Part shown: positions 25,153 to 33,335 of the stretch, piece after piece | How the letters are laid out: the number at the start of each line of letters is the position of its first letter | Numbering within the stretch: position 1 is the stretch's first letter | NCBI GenBank assembly: GCA_045587385.1 | Contig: JAZNCE010000124.1 | Coordinates: 1-64,000 of the forward strand | DNA length: 64,000 bases | Source: SVQP01 sp045587385 | GTDB taxonomy: Bacteria > Bacillota > Clostridia > Oscillospirales > CAG-272 | Direction of reading: 5' to 3' | Position numbers and translations under genes: made by a program | The notes under the pieces: generated by a model | The model's input: only the letters and a program-made list of their open reading frames with translations | The model's database searches: none | What the model was told of the DNA's origin: nothing

Positions 25153-26433
25153 ATGCATTATACAGAAATGAGCAAGCAGCAGCTGCTTGCCGAATACCAA
25201 TCCTTGCAAAAGGATTACCAAAATATACTTGAACAGAAGCTTTCTCTTGATTTGTCCCGCGGCAAGCCCAGCGCCGAGCAGCTGGATATGATAGACGGAC
25301 TTCTGACCTGCATTGATCGCGAGGCTTGCTTTTCCGACAGCGGATTTGACTGCAGAAATTACGGAATGTTGGACGGCGTTCCCGAAGCCAAAAAGCTGTT
25401 TGGTGATCTTTTGGGCATTCCCGCCGAAAACATCTTTGTTGCAGGAAACTCTTCCTTGACTCTGATGTACGATACCGTAAGCCGCTGCATGCTGTACGGC
25501 ACCGCTACAGAGGGAACCAAGCCCTGGTGCAAGCTGGATAAGGTGAAGTTTTTGTGCCCCTCGCCAGGTTATGACCGCCATTTTCTGATCTGTGAGTCTC
25601 TCGGAATTGAAATGATCACGATCCCCATGTCAGAAAACGGTCCCGATATGGATATGATCGAGAAGCTGGTTGCCAACGACGCGTCGATCAAGGGCATCTG
25701 GTGCAATCCCAAGTATTCCAATCCCGACGGCTATATTTACTCCGACGAGACGGTGGAACGCCTTGCAAGCATGAAAACCGCTGCTCCCGATTTCCGTATT
25801 TTCTGGGATAACGCATACGTTGTGCACGCATTGTACGGTCAGCATGACGATCTTGCAGACATTTTCTCGCTTTGCAAAAAGCACGGTAATCCCGACAGAG
25901 TTTTCTATTTCGCCTCTACCTCTAAGATCACCTATCCCGGTGCAGGCGTTGCGGTCATGGCAATGTCCAAGGCTAATCTTGATCACGCCAAGAGCATTCT
26001 GACCGTGCAGACCATCAGCTATAACAAGATCAATCAGCTGCGTCACGTCAGATACTTCGGCACTGCAAAGAACGTTGAAGCAATCATGCAAAAGCAGGCA
26101 GAGATCCTGCGTCCCAGATTTGCTATCGTCAAGAACACGCTGCAGCGCGATCTTGGCAATAAGGGCATCGCACGTTGGACCGATCCCAAGGGCGGTTATT
26201 TCGTCAGCCTTTACGTCATGCACGGTACTGCCAAAAGAGCTTACGCGCTTGCCAAGGATGCAGGCGTTGTGTTGACCAAGGTTGGTGCAACCTATCCTTA
26301 CGGTATTGATCCCGATGACTCCAATATCCGTATCGCACCCACGTATCCCTCTAAAGAAGATCTGACGAGCGCCATGAACGTGCTGACCGTTTGCGTCCGC
26401 ATGGCTGCGCTTGAAAAGCTGCTTGCAGAATAA
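25153..26433 (+). CDS. PLP-dependent aspartate-type aminotransferase (PF12897-like)
   Basis: This 426-aa fold-type I enzyme begins with KLSLDLSRGKPSAEQLDMIDGLL, the opening of the PF12897 aspartate aminotransferase branch. Other features are GNSSLTLMYD (PLP phosphate region), NPKYSNPDGYIYSDETVERLA, WDNAYVVH (the Asp contacting the pyridine nitrogen) and FASTSKITYPGAGVAVMA with the PLP lysine. It should transfer amino groups between aspartate or a similar amino acid and 2-oxoglutarate in the cytoplasm. I choose the ATG at 25153, 8 bases after GGAG, over the in-frame TTG at 25126. The gene has its own promoter and terminator. Confidence 0.88.
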   Translation: MHYTEMSKQQLLAEYQSLQKDYQNILEQKLSLDLSRGKPSAEQLDMIDGLLTCIDREACFSDSGFDCRNYGMLDGVPEAKKLFGDLLGIPAENIFVAGNSSLTLMYDTVSRCMLYGTATEGTKPWCKLDKVKFLCPSPGYDRHFLICESLGIEMITIPMSENGPDMDMIEKLVANDASIKGIWCNPKYSNPDGYIYSDETVERLASMKTAAPDFRIFWDNAYVVHALYGQHDDLADIFSLCKKHGNPDRVFYFASTSKITYPGAGVAVMAMSKANLDHAKSILTVQTISYNKINQLRHVRYFGTAKNVEAIMQKQAEILRPRFAIVKNTLQRDLGNKGIARWTDPKGGYFVSLYVMHGTAKRAYALAKDAGVVLTKVGATYPYGIDPDDSNIRIAPTYPSKEDLTSAMNVLTVCVRMAALEKLLAE

Positions 26434-26440
26434 GTTTGCC

Positions 26441-26472
26441 GCAGAAACCGAAATTTGGTTTCTGCGTTCTTT
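26441..26472 (+). terminator. Terminator of the aminotransferase gene
   Basis: GCAGAAACC (26441-26449) pairs with GGTTTCTGC (26457-26465), followed by GTTCTTTTT. Confidence 0.85.
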
Positions 26473-26475
26473 TTC

Positions 26476-26504
26476 TTGACAGATATCAAAGAATTATGTA
26501 TAAT
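26476..26504 (+). promoter_or_regulatory. Sigma-A promoter of the radical SAM-rhamnosidase operon
   Basis: Perfect TTGACA (26476-26481) and TATAAT (26499-26504) with a 17-bp spacer, 39 bases upstream of the ATG at 26543. Confidence 0.85.
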
Positions 26505-26542
26505 GATGGTAAAGAGCACGCACAAAGGAGGTGTATCGTCAT

Positions 26543-27532
26543 ATGGGAATCAAGGTAACGCAAGCACAGAAAAATCCATATCCTCATAGTGATACCAATA
26601 AACGGTATCATACGTACGATTACTTCCTCAAACACACCTTTGGCGGCAAGGTTGCAAAGCTGCCGCTTGATGCAGGGTTTACATGCCCGAATATTGACGG
26701 CACCTGCGCACGCGGCGGCTGCATCTATTGCTCGGACAAGGGAAGTGGCGATTTTGCGCCGCAACCGCAGATTCCGATTGGCGAGCAGCTGGAACTGTCA
26801 CGCGCGCTTATCGGCAAAAAGTGGCAGACCGATAAGGTCATTCCGTATTTCCAGGCTCACACCAACACCTACGCGCCCGTCGAGGTATTGCGTGAAAAAT
26901 ATGAGCAGGCACTCGCATATCCGGGCGTTGTGGGGCTGAATATCGCCACGCGCGCCGATTGTCTTGCTCCCGATGCTCTCGCGTATCTTGCAGAGATCGC
27001 CAAGCGTACCTATCTGACAGTCGAGCTTGGGCTGCAAAGCTCCAACGACCAAACTGCTGCTTTGATCAATCGCGGGCACGATTTTGCTGCGTTTGTGCAA
27101 GGGTTTCGCGCGCTGCGTACGGCAAGTCCCGATATTCACATCTGCATTCACTTGATTTTAGGGCTCCCCGGAGAGGACGAGACGACTATGCTGCAGACGG
27201 TACGTGACGTTGCTGCATTAAAGCCCGATCAGGTCAAGCTGCATCTGTTGCACGTGATAAAGGACACTCCCATGGCTGATATGTATCTGTGTGGGGATTA
27301 CCAACCCATGACAATGCACGATTACGTGCGCGCGGTTGCAAACGCTCTGACGCTGCTACCGCACGATACCGTGATTGCTCGTCTGACAGGAGACGGTGCA
27401 CCGGATGCACTGTTAGCCCCCGATTGGAGCAGAAAAAAGACCATTGTTATCAACGAAATTGATAAATACATGTACCAAAATGACCTTTACCAGGGAAAAT
27501 ACTATAATACGGAGGAAGATCATGTTTGTTAA
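26543..27532 (+). CDS. TIGR01212-type radical SAM protein (YtqA-like)
   Basis: The 329-aa protein carries the radical SAM cysteine cluster in TCPNIDGTCARGGCIYCS (about residues 46-63) preceded by GGKVAKLPLDAGF. The LGLQSSNDQTAALINRGH segment and the HLILGLPGEDETTML block (about 205-220) are typical of TIGR01212. The cluster spacing is unusual for radical SAM enzymes but standard for this family, whose exact reaction I cannot state from sequence. I choose the ATG at 26543 over the GTG at 26531, since AAGGAGG ends at 26531. The last 11 bases overlap the start of the next gene, so the two are translationally coupled. Confidence 0.88.
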   Translation: MGIKVTQAQKNPYPHSDTNKRYHTYDYFLKHTFGGKVAKLPLDAGFTCPNIDGTCARGGCIYCSDKGSGDFAPQPQIPIGEQLELSRALIGKKWQTDKVIPYFQAHTNTYAPVEVLREKYEQALAYPGVVGLNIATRADCLAPDALAYLAEIAKRTYLTVELGLQSSNDQTAALINRGHDFAAFVQGFRALRTASPDIHICIHLILGLPGEDETTMLQTVRDVAALKPDQVKLHLLHVIKDTPMADMYLCGDYQPMTMHDYVRAVANALTLLPHDTVIARLTGDGAPDALLAPDWSRKKTIVINEIDKYMYQNDLYQGKYYNTEEDHVC

Positions 27533-29615
27533 AGCAAAATGGATATGGAAAGCAGGGGAGATCCTTTCGGACGAATTTGCGGACTTTGTGACTGAATTCG
27601 ACGCAACCGGTGTCGCACCTTACAGCTTGACCATCGCAGCTGACTCGAATTATACCGTATATATCAATGGACAGCTTGCAGCTTTCGGACAGTATGCGGA
27701 TTATCCCACCTACAAGGTGTGTGACCGCATTGACGTGACCAAGTTTGTCAAGGCCGGTAAAAATCGCATGGTAGTTGTGGTGTGGTATTTTGGCGACAAT
27801 ACGCAGACCTATATTCACGGCGATCCCGGTGTGATCTTTGAGCTTTGCGAGCAGGATGCTCCGATCTGCTATTCGGGTGAGCACACGCCTTCGCGTCTCT
27901 CACGTGATTATATTTCCCACGTCAAGCAGCTGATCTCCGGCCAGCTGGGCTATACTTATCACTATGACGCTACCTCCTACGACGGTTTTATCGAAAAGGA
28001 CGTCGCGGGCGGCTTTGCGCCCAGCGTGCTCATGCCCATGATTTCCACAGATTTTACGCTGCGACCCATCAAAATGCTGGAGCTTGCACCCAGAACCTCT
28101 GCGCAGATGTGCCTGCAGGGGCTTTTTGACTACGTTGACAAGCACGACCGTCCCGATCTGATGATGCAGCATGCCGCGCTGCGTCACCGTTACCCCGAAC
28201 AGATCTCGGATATGCGCGGATTTTTCGGGTTTGATAAACCCGTGCATTTCAAGACCGACGATCAGGCGCAGGGCATATTCTTCGTCGTTGACCTTGGGCA
28301 GGAATGGGCAGGCTTCCTTGATTTTGATATCGAAGTGCCGCACGACTGTCAGATCGAGATCGGCTACGGTGAACACCTGGCAGACGGCAGATGCCGCACC
28401 TCTGTGCGCGGATTTTCCTGCGATTACCGTGCAAAGCAGGGAAGAAATCAATATCTGCATACCTTCCGCCGCTTTGGCTGCCGATACGTGCAGTTCTTTG
28501 TCAACGCTACGGAATTCACCGTACACTACGCAGGTCTGCGCCCCACTCTCTATCCCGTCACCGCCAAGAAATTCCAAAAGGGAAACCTCTTGCAGCAAAC
28601 CATCTACGAGGTTTGCACCAATACGCTGCTGCAATGCATGCACGAGCACTATGAGGATTGTCCGTGGCGTGAACAAGCGCTTTATTGCATGGACTCACGC
28701 AATCAGATGCTGTGCGGTTACTATGCTTTTGGTGAGACCGAGTTCCCGCGCGCAAACCTTAAGCTGATCTCAAAGGGTCTGCGTCCCGACGGCATTCTTT
28801 CTATTTGTTATCCTTCCGGGCTGGATTTTCCCATCCCGTCATTTTCCACGGTGTACTTTATTCAAATGGAAGAATATATCAGACATACGGGGGACGTCAC
28901 GCTGGCAGAGGAGTGCTATCCCGTACTGGATACCATCATCCATACCTTTATTGCCAAGCTGCAGGATAACGGATTGATCGAGAATTTCTACGGTGAAGGC
29001 GGATACTGGAACTTCTACGAGTGGTCGCCCGGCATGAACGGTCACTTCTTTGAAAAGGTGCGCTGCTTTGAATCGCCTATCAATGCGTTCTTCTCACTTG
29101 CCCTGCAGCATATGGCAAAAATCTGCCAAGCGCTCGGTAAAAATGAGGTAGCAGAGCAGTATCTGCGCATTTCCGAAGGCGTCAACCGCGCAATTGCCCG
29201 TGAATTCTATAATCCCGAAACTAAGCTGTTTGAGTCCTTTGATAACCGCTGCCGCGGAGAATACAGTGTGCTGACCAACTCTCTTTGCTTGCTTTGCGGA
29301 GCTGCAGAGGGGCTTGATCTGACCAATATCTTAAGAATTCTGTCTACAAACGGTAAGGATAACTGTGGATATACGGTATATCCCAATACGCTTAGCATGA
29401 ATTCCTTTAGATTTGATGCATTGCTTGCAATCGACAGAGACGCTTACGCGCCAACAATTATTGATGAGATCGATAGGGACTACCTTCACATGCTGCGTAA
29501 CGGTGCTACAACGTTTTGGGAAACCATTATCGGTCTTTCCGATTTCGGTCATGCAGCAAGTCTGTGCCACGGTTGGAGCGCTTTACCTATTTACTATTAT
29601 GAAAAGCTTCTATAA
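27522..29615 (+). CDS. GH78-type alpha-L-rhamnosidase
   Basis: The 697-aa protein has beta-sandwich N-terminal regions (about residues 1-330) and then an (alpha/alpha)6 barrel. DCPWREQALYCMDSRNQM (about 380-397) is the GH78 site equivalent to the usual CPxRxERxGWxGD. The aromatic-rich GGYWNFYEWSPGMNG and TTFWETIIG lie in the same domain. GH78 enzymes release terminal L-rhamnose by inversion. The characteristic glycine-rich tail of that motif is altered (LYCMDS), so specificity may differ. There is no signal peptide, so it should be cytoplasmic and act on imported oligosaccharides. The ATG at 27522 follows GGAGGA; in-frame codons upstream lie inside the radical SAM gene. Confidence 0.82.
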   Translation: MFVKAKWIWKAGEILSDEFADFVTEFDATGVAPYSLTIAADSNYTVYINGQLAAFGQYADYPTYKVCDRIDVTKFVKAGKNRMVVVVWYFGDNTQTYIHGDPGVIFELCEQDAPICYSGEHTPSRLSRDYISHVKQLISGQLGYTYHYDATSYDGFIEKDVAGGFAPSVLMPMISTDFTLRPIKMLELAPRTSAQMCLQGLFDYVDKHDRPDLMMQHAALRHRYPEQISDMRGFFGFDKPVHFKTDDQAQGIFFVVDLGQEWAGFLDFDIEVPHDCQIEIGYGEHLADGRCRTSVRGFSCDYRAKQGRNQYLHTFRRFGCRYVQFFVNATEFTVHYAGLRPTLYPVTAKKFQKGNLLQQTIYEVCTNTLLQCMHEHYEDCPWREQALYCMDSRNQMLCGYYAFGETEFPRANLKLISKGLRPDGILSICYPSGLDFPIPSFSTVYFIQMEEYIRHTGDVTLAEECYPVLDTIIHTFIAKLQDNGLIENFYGEGGYWNFYEWSPGMNGHFFEKVRCFESPINAFFSLALQHMAKICQALGKNEVAEQYLRISEGVNRAIAREFYNPETKLFESFDNRCRGEYSVLTNSLCLLCGAAEGLDLTNILRILSTNGKDNCGYTVYPNTLSMNSFRFDALLAIDRDAYAPTIIDEIDRDYLHMLRNGATTFWETIIGLSDFGHAASLCHGWSALPIYYYEKLL

Positions 29616-29703
29616 TTTTTCAGTTCATTCTTTGTGATAGGGACGTGAAGAGGATTGGCAAATAACACCAATATTATTATTTCCGATTTGGTCATAATGC
29701 CAA

Positions 29704-29732
29704 TTCACAAATATTGTAAATTATGATATAAT
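29704..29732 (+). promoter_or_regulatory. Promoter of surface paralogue 1
   Basis: TTCACA (29704-29709) and TATAAT (29727-29732) with a 17-bp spacer lie 52 bases upstream of the ATG at 29785. The gap 29616-29703 shows nothing else. Confidence 0.65.
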
Positions 29733-29784
29733 ATTTTAGCGCAAAAAATGCGACTCTAAAAATTCATTAAAGGAGAAATTCGAC

Positions 29785-31359
29785 ATGAAAAGATTTCTTT
29801 CCATTCTGTTGGCATCTCTTCTGGTAATGTCTTTGGCAGCTGCTATGGTTGTTTCCAGTTCCGCAGCTCTCGAAGGCGACTGGGATACCGCTAGAAGTGC
29901 CAGCGACTACGATGACGAAGGTAGCTATTGCCCCGCACCCGGCTACCACTACGATGCTGAACTGGGTTTTGTAATTGATCCTCCCGTTTACGCTAAGGAG
30001 AATACCCCCTTCGTTCAGCTGCACACTAAGAAGCCCGTTAACCTCAAGGCCGACAATGACGGCAACGGCAACTCCGTTTCTCTGGAACTCACCGTTCTTG
30101 ATTATGCTTACGACGGCGGCGAAGGCAAGGACCAGTGGATCTGCTTCACCTTGAACAGCAAGCCTATCGCTGCTCCCCCCAACAGTGAGTATGGCGAAGG
30201 TCTCTGCATCCTGATTCGTGGCGCCGGCTACGGCTCCGCACAGGTTCAGCCTTTCTATCTTGACACGCAAGGCAAGAACTTCGCTCCTATCGTTCCTTCC
30301 TTCCCCACTGTTGATGTTCCTTTCAATGCTAACGATCAGGAAGTTTACACCTTTGAAGTTAAGTATGACGAAACCGGTTATACCTTCGCTGTAAACGGAC
30401 ACTGGTTTGCTGCTGATGAATACCTGAACGGCATTCTCGACAGAGCTTGCGCTGACGGTGCATACGTTGACGTACTTTGCCAGACCGGTGTAGTTGACTC
30501 CAGCATCAAGCTCGCAATCACCGAGTGGCAGGGCAACCTCCCCGTAGGTGACGACTCCAAGGATCCCGAAGAGGACCTCCGCGAGAAGGCTCCCATCGCT
30601 GATTCCGCAACCATTGAGGCTAACATGCCTGCAGTTCTGTGGGACACCACCTACAGAGACTTCAGAAAGATCAGCGTTGCAGGTGCTCAGTATGCAGTCA
30701 ACGAAACTGACGGCTCCGTACATTTCCAGATTGAATCTCAGTCTCCCTACATTTCCTTCGGTATCAAGTCTGATGTTTCTTACGAAGCATCTGACTTCCC
30801 CTACGTTGCAGTTCTGACCAGAAACTGCTGGGCTAACTCCGGTAACGTTTACTACTGCGCAGGTCCCATCCTCTCCGCTGAGAACAACTACAGCGAGAAC
30901 TGGGATATCGAAGACACCGCTTACGAAGGCGGCTGGACTCTGGGTCTGATGGACTTCACCTACTACAACGAAGATGGTTGGGTAGGCAGAATTAACTCTA
31001 TCCGTGTTGGCTTCGATTTCGCTGCTGAAGACGTTACTAACGAAGAGTACAACAACTTCGACGTTGCATTCATCGGTGCATTCCGTTCTCCTGAAGAGGC
31101 TAAGGCATTCACCGAGGCTTGGCTGACCTCTAAGGGTTACCAGGCTGGCGAGGTTACCGAGGCTCCCACTACCGAGGCTCCTACCACCGAAGCTCCCGAG
31201 ACCGAGGCTAAGACCGATGCTCCCGCAACCGAGGCTCCTACCACCGAGGCTGAGACCGAGGCTCCTGCAAAGAAGGGCTGTGGCGCAGTTGTTGCTGCTC
31301 CCGTAGTTGCTCTGGTTGCTATCGTTGGCGTTGCTTTCGTAGCAAAGAAGAAGGACTAA
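29785..31359 (+). CDS. Secreted surface protein, paralogue 1, with Thr/Glu/Pro linker and Cys-TM-KKKD tail
   Basis: This 524-aa exported protein has a signal peptide ending about SSSA (residues 1-30). Two beta-rich domains follow: about 35-245, with the look of a concanavalin/LamG-like sandwich (DNDGNGNSVSLELTV, YTFEVKYDETGYTFAVNGH), and about 265-445 (YISFGIKSDVSYEASDFPYV, VGRINSIRVGFDF). Then come a TEAP-repeat linker (about 455-495) and a C-terminal KKGCGAVVAAP, one membrane helix and KKKD. Codons are strongly biased in the manner of rpsB and tsf here, suggesting high expression. Function is unknown; carbohydrate binding is plausible given the neighbouring rhamnosidase. Two paralogues follow in tandem. 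Confidence 0.7.
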   Translation: MKRFLSILLASLLVMSLAAAMVVSSSAALEGDWDTARSASDYDDEGSYCPAPGYHYDAELGFVIDPPVYAKENTPFVQLHTKKPVNLKADNDGNGNSVSLELTVLDYAYDGGEGKDQWICFTLNSKPIAAPPNSEYGEGLCILIRGAGYGSAQVQPFYLDTQGKNFAPIVPSFPTVDVPFNANDQEVYTFEVKYDETGYTFAVNGHWFAADEYLNGILDRACADGAYVDVLCQTGVVDSSIKLAITEWQGNLPVGDDSKDPEEDLREKAPIADSATIEANMPAVLWDTTYRDFRKISVAGAQYAVNETDGSVHFQIESQSPYISFGIKSDVSYEASDFPYVAVLTRNCWANSGNVYYCAGPILSAENNYSENWDIEDTAYEGGWTLGLMDFTYYNEDGWVGRINSIRVGFDFAAEDVTNEEYNNFDVAFIGAFRSPEEAKAFTEAWLTSKGYQAGEVTEAPTTEAPTTEAPETEAKTDAPATEAPTTEAETEAPAKKGCGAVVAAPVVALVAIVGVAFVAKKKD

Positions 31360-31390
31360 TTCTTAACTGAATCATCTTTTCAAAGCATTT

Positions 31391-31416
31391 GAGGCTGCCG
31401 CAAGGCAGCCTCTTTT
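31391..31416 (+). terminator. Terminator of surface paralogue 1
   Basis: GAGGCTGCC-GCAA-GGCAGCCTC (31391-31412) is a 9-bp stem with a GCAA loop, followed by TTTTG. Confidence 0.9.
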
Positions 31417-31523
31417 GTGTTGTTTTTTCGTTGACTTATGTGAATAAGTTTTTAATTGCAAATTGTGCTTTAATGGCGTGCACATTGCCGATTTGGGCAT
31501 GAAATATTTGTTGAATCTGTCAA

Positions 31524-31552
31524 TTTACAGATGAAAACAAGAGTGGTATAAT
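31524..31552 (+). promoter_or_regulatory. Promoter of surface paralogue 2
   Basis: TTTACA (31524-31529) and TATAAT (31547-31552) with a 17-bp spacer, 44 bases before the ATG at 31597. Confidence 0.75.
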
Positions 31553-31596
31553 TAACACATGCAATACGCAAATATTCCAAAAAGGAGAAAATCAAA

Positions 31597-33162
31597 ATGA
31601 AAAAACTGACATCTATGATGATCACCATTGCGATGGTGCTGGCGACGCTGTCGCTTGCATGCATGCCCGTATTTGCAGCAGAAGCTGTTGAGGGTGACTG
31701 GGTGACCTCTCGTGCGGGTGATGCATACGATGAAGGCGTTACCGATTACACGCCGGCTTCCGGCTATCAGTACACGACCGAGGGCTTCCAGACTATCGCT
31801 CCGGATTTTACCAACTGCAATCCTTACGTGCAGGCACATACCAAAAATGCTTACAATCTGAAGGATCCTGATGCAGACGGCAAAGGCAACGCGCTTTCCG
31901 TGAAGTTTACCGTTACCGAGTTTGCTTACGGCGGCGAGTATGCCAACAAGGACGAGTGGATTGCTATCACGCTCAACAGCGATCCTATCGCAGCACAGGG
32001 CAATCCCGCGTACGGTTCCGGTCTTTGCATTCTGATCCGTGGTGCAGGCTCCGGCTCTGCTACAGGTCAGCCTCACTACGCTGATAAGGAAAACAATCTC
32101 TTCTCTCTGTTTGTTCAGGGTCAGGTCTCTCCCGAGATCAATGAAAAAGGTCAAGAGGTTTATTCTTTCTCCATCAGACATGACGGTACCGAATACGTTA
32201 TGAATCTGTGCGGTCTTGAATTTGTTGATCCTACCGGTGCATTGAACACAATCCTTGATGAGCAGTGCGCAAACGGTGCTTATCTCGGCATTACGCTGAT
32301 GACCACCGAAGCTGAAACGCCCGCATCCTTTGTTATTAACGAATTCCAGGGTGCTGTTCCTTACGGTGAGGACAGCGCAGAGCCCGAAGCAAACGTTAAG
32401 AACTTTGCTGAAATCGTAGATTCTTCCACCGTTCCCGCAGGTCAGCCTGCAGTTAAGTGGGACGGCAAGATGGAGCAGTTTGATAAGATTACCGTTTCTC
32501 ATGCCGATTATACTGTGCAAGATAGCGGTGTTGTATCCTTGGTTGCTAACGGTAACATGCCTTATATTACCTTTATGCTCAAAAACGAGATCTCTTATGA
32601 AGCATCTGATTTCCCCATTCTTGCAGTTCTGACTAAGGATTGCTGGGCATCTTCCGGTAAGTTCTATTACATGTCCGGTAAAACGCTGGGTTGCGGTGCT
32701 GACAATGAGTTGGATTTCGTGGTTGACGAGATCGAGCTTGGCGAAGGCTGGGGCTTATCCTTGTTGGATCTGACCGGTGACCCCGAATGGGAGGGCAGAA
32801 TCAACGGTATTCGTTGCGACTTCCACGATGTCGATTATACTGATGAAGAGTTCGCTAAATTTGATGTTGCATATTTCGGTGCTTTCCGTTCCGAGGAAGA
32901 CGCAAAGCAGTACGCCAACGACTATTTGATCGCGCTGCTTGGCAAGCTGCCCGAAACCGATCCTCCTACAACCGAGGAGCCCACCACCGAGCCTCCCGAG
33001 ACCGAGGCTAAGACCGAGGCTCCCGCAACCCAGGCTCCTGAAAGCACCGAGGCTGAGACCGAGGCTCCCGCTAAGAAGGGCTGCGGCGCAGTTGTTGCTG
33101 CTCCCGTAGTTGCTCTGGTTGCTATCGTTGGCGTTGCTTTCGTAGCAAAGAAGAAGGACTGA
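31597..33162 (+). CDS. Secreted surface protein, paralogue 2
   Basis: This 521-aa protein is colinear with the paralogue at 29785. It has a signal peptide (cleavage near VFAAEA), a first domain with DADGKGNALSVKFTVTEFAYGGE and GSGLCILIRGAGSGSA, a second domain with YITFMLKNEISYEASDFPIL and EGRINGIRCDFHD, then a TEEPTTEPPETEA linker and the same KKGCGAVVAAP/helix/KKKD ending. The last 103 bases (33073-33175, crossing the stop) differ from 31270-31372 at only two positions, although the rest of the proteins has diverged. That points to gene conversion or selection at the tail. It has its own promoter and terminator. Confidence 0.7.
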   Translation: MKKLTSMMITIAMVLATLSLACMPVFAAEAVEGDWVTSRAGDAYDEGVTDYTPASGYQYTTEGFQTIAPDFTNCNPYVQAHTKNAYNLKDPDADGKGNALSVKFTVTEFAYGGEYANKDEWIAITLNSDPIAAQGNPAYGSGLCILIRGAGSGSATGQPHYADKENNLFSLFVQGQVSPEINEKGQEVYSFSIRHDGTEYVMNLCGLEFVDPTGALNTILDEQCANGAYLGITLMTTEAETPASFVINEFQGAVPYGEDSAEPEANVKNFAEIVDSSTVPAGQPAVKWDGKMEQFDKITVSHADYTVQDSGVVSLVANGNMPYITFMLKNEISYEASDFPILAVLTKDCWASSGKFYYMSGKTLGCGADNELDFVVDEIELGEGWGLSLLDLTGDPEWEGRINGIRCDFHDVDYTDEEFAKFDVAYFGAFRSEEDAKQYANDYLIALLGKLPETDPPTTEEPTTEPPETEAKTEAPATQAPESTEAETEAPAKKGCGAVVAAPVVALVAIVGVAFVAKKKD

Positions 33163-33195
33163 TTCTTAACTGAATAAATCTTTTACCATATACAC

Positions 33196-33226
33196 GGGGC
33201 TGCCGCTTGTCGGCAGCCCCTTTTCT
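33196..33226 (+). terminator. Terminator of surface paralogue 2
   Basis: GGGGCTGCCG (33196-33205) pairs with CGGCAGCCCC (33211-33220) around CTTGT, followed by TTTTCTT. Confidence 0.9.
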
Positions 33227-33274
33227 TGTGTGTTTTCAATAAATTGGTGTTTTTCCATTTGTGGAGTATGCCTG

Positions 33275-33303
33275 TTTACTTGCTTGGGGTTTTATGATAT
33301 AAT
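33275..33303 (+). promoter_or_regulatory. Promoter of surface paralogue 3
   Basis: TTTACT (33275-33280) and TATAAT (33298-33303) with a 17-bp spacer, 32 bases before the ATG at 33336. Confidence 0.7.
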
Positions 33304-33335
33304 GATAATACAAACAATGAAAGGAGAAATCACCC

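Noticed and set aside
29767..30723. Long antisense frames opposite the surface paralogues
   Set aside because: They mirror the biased codons of the sense gene and lack ribosome sites.
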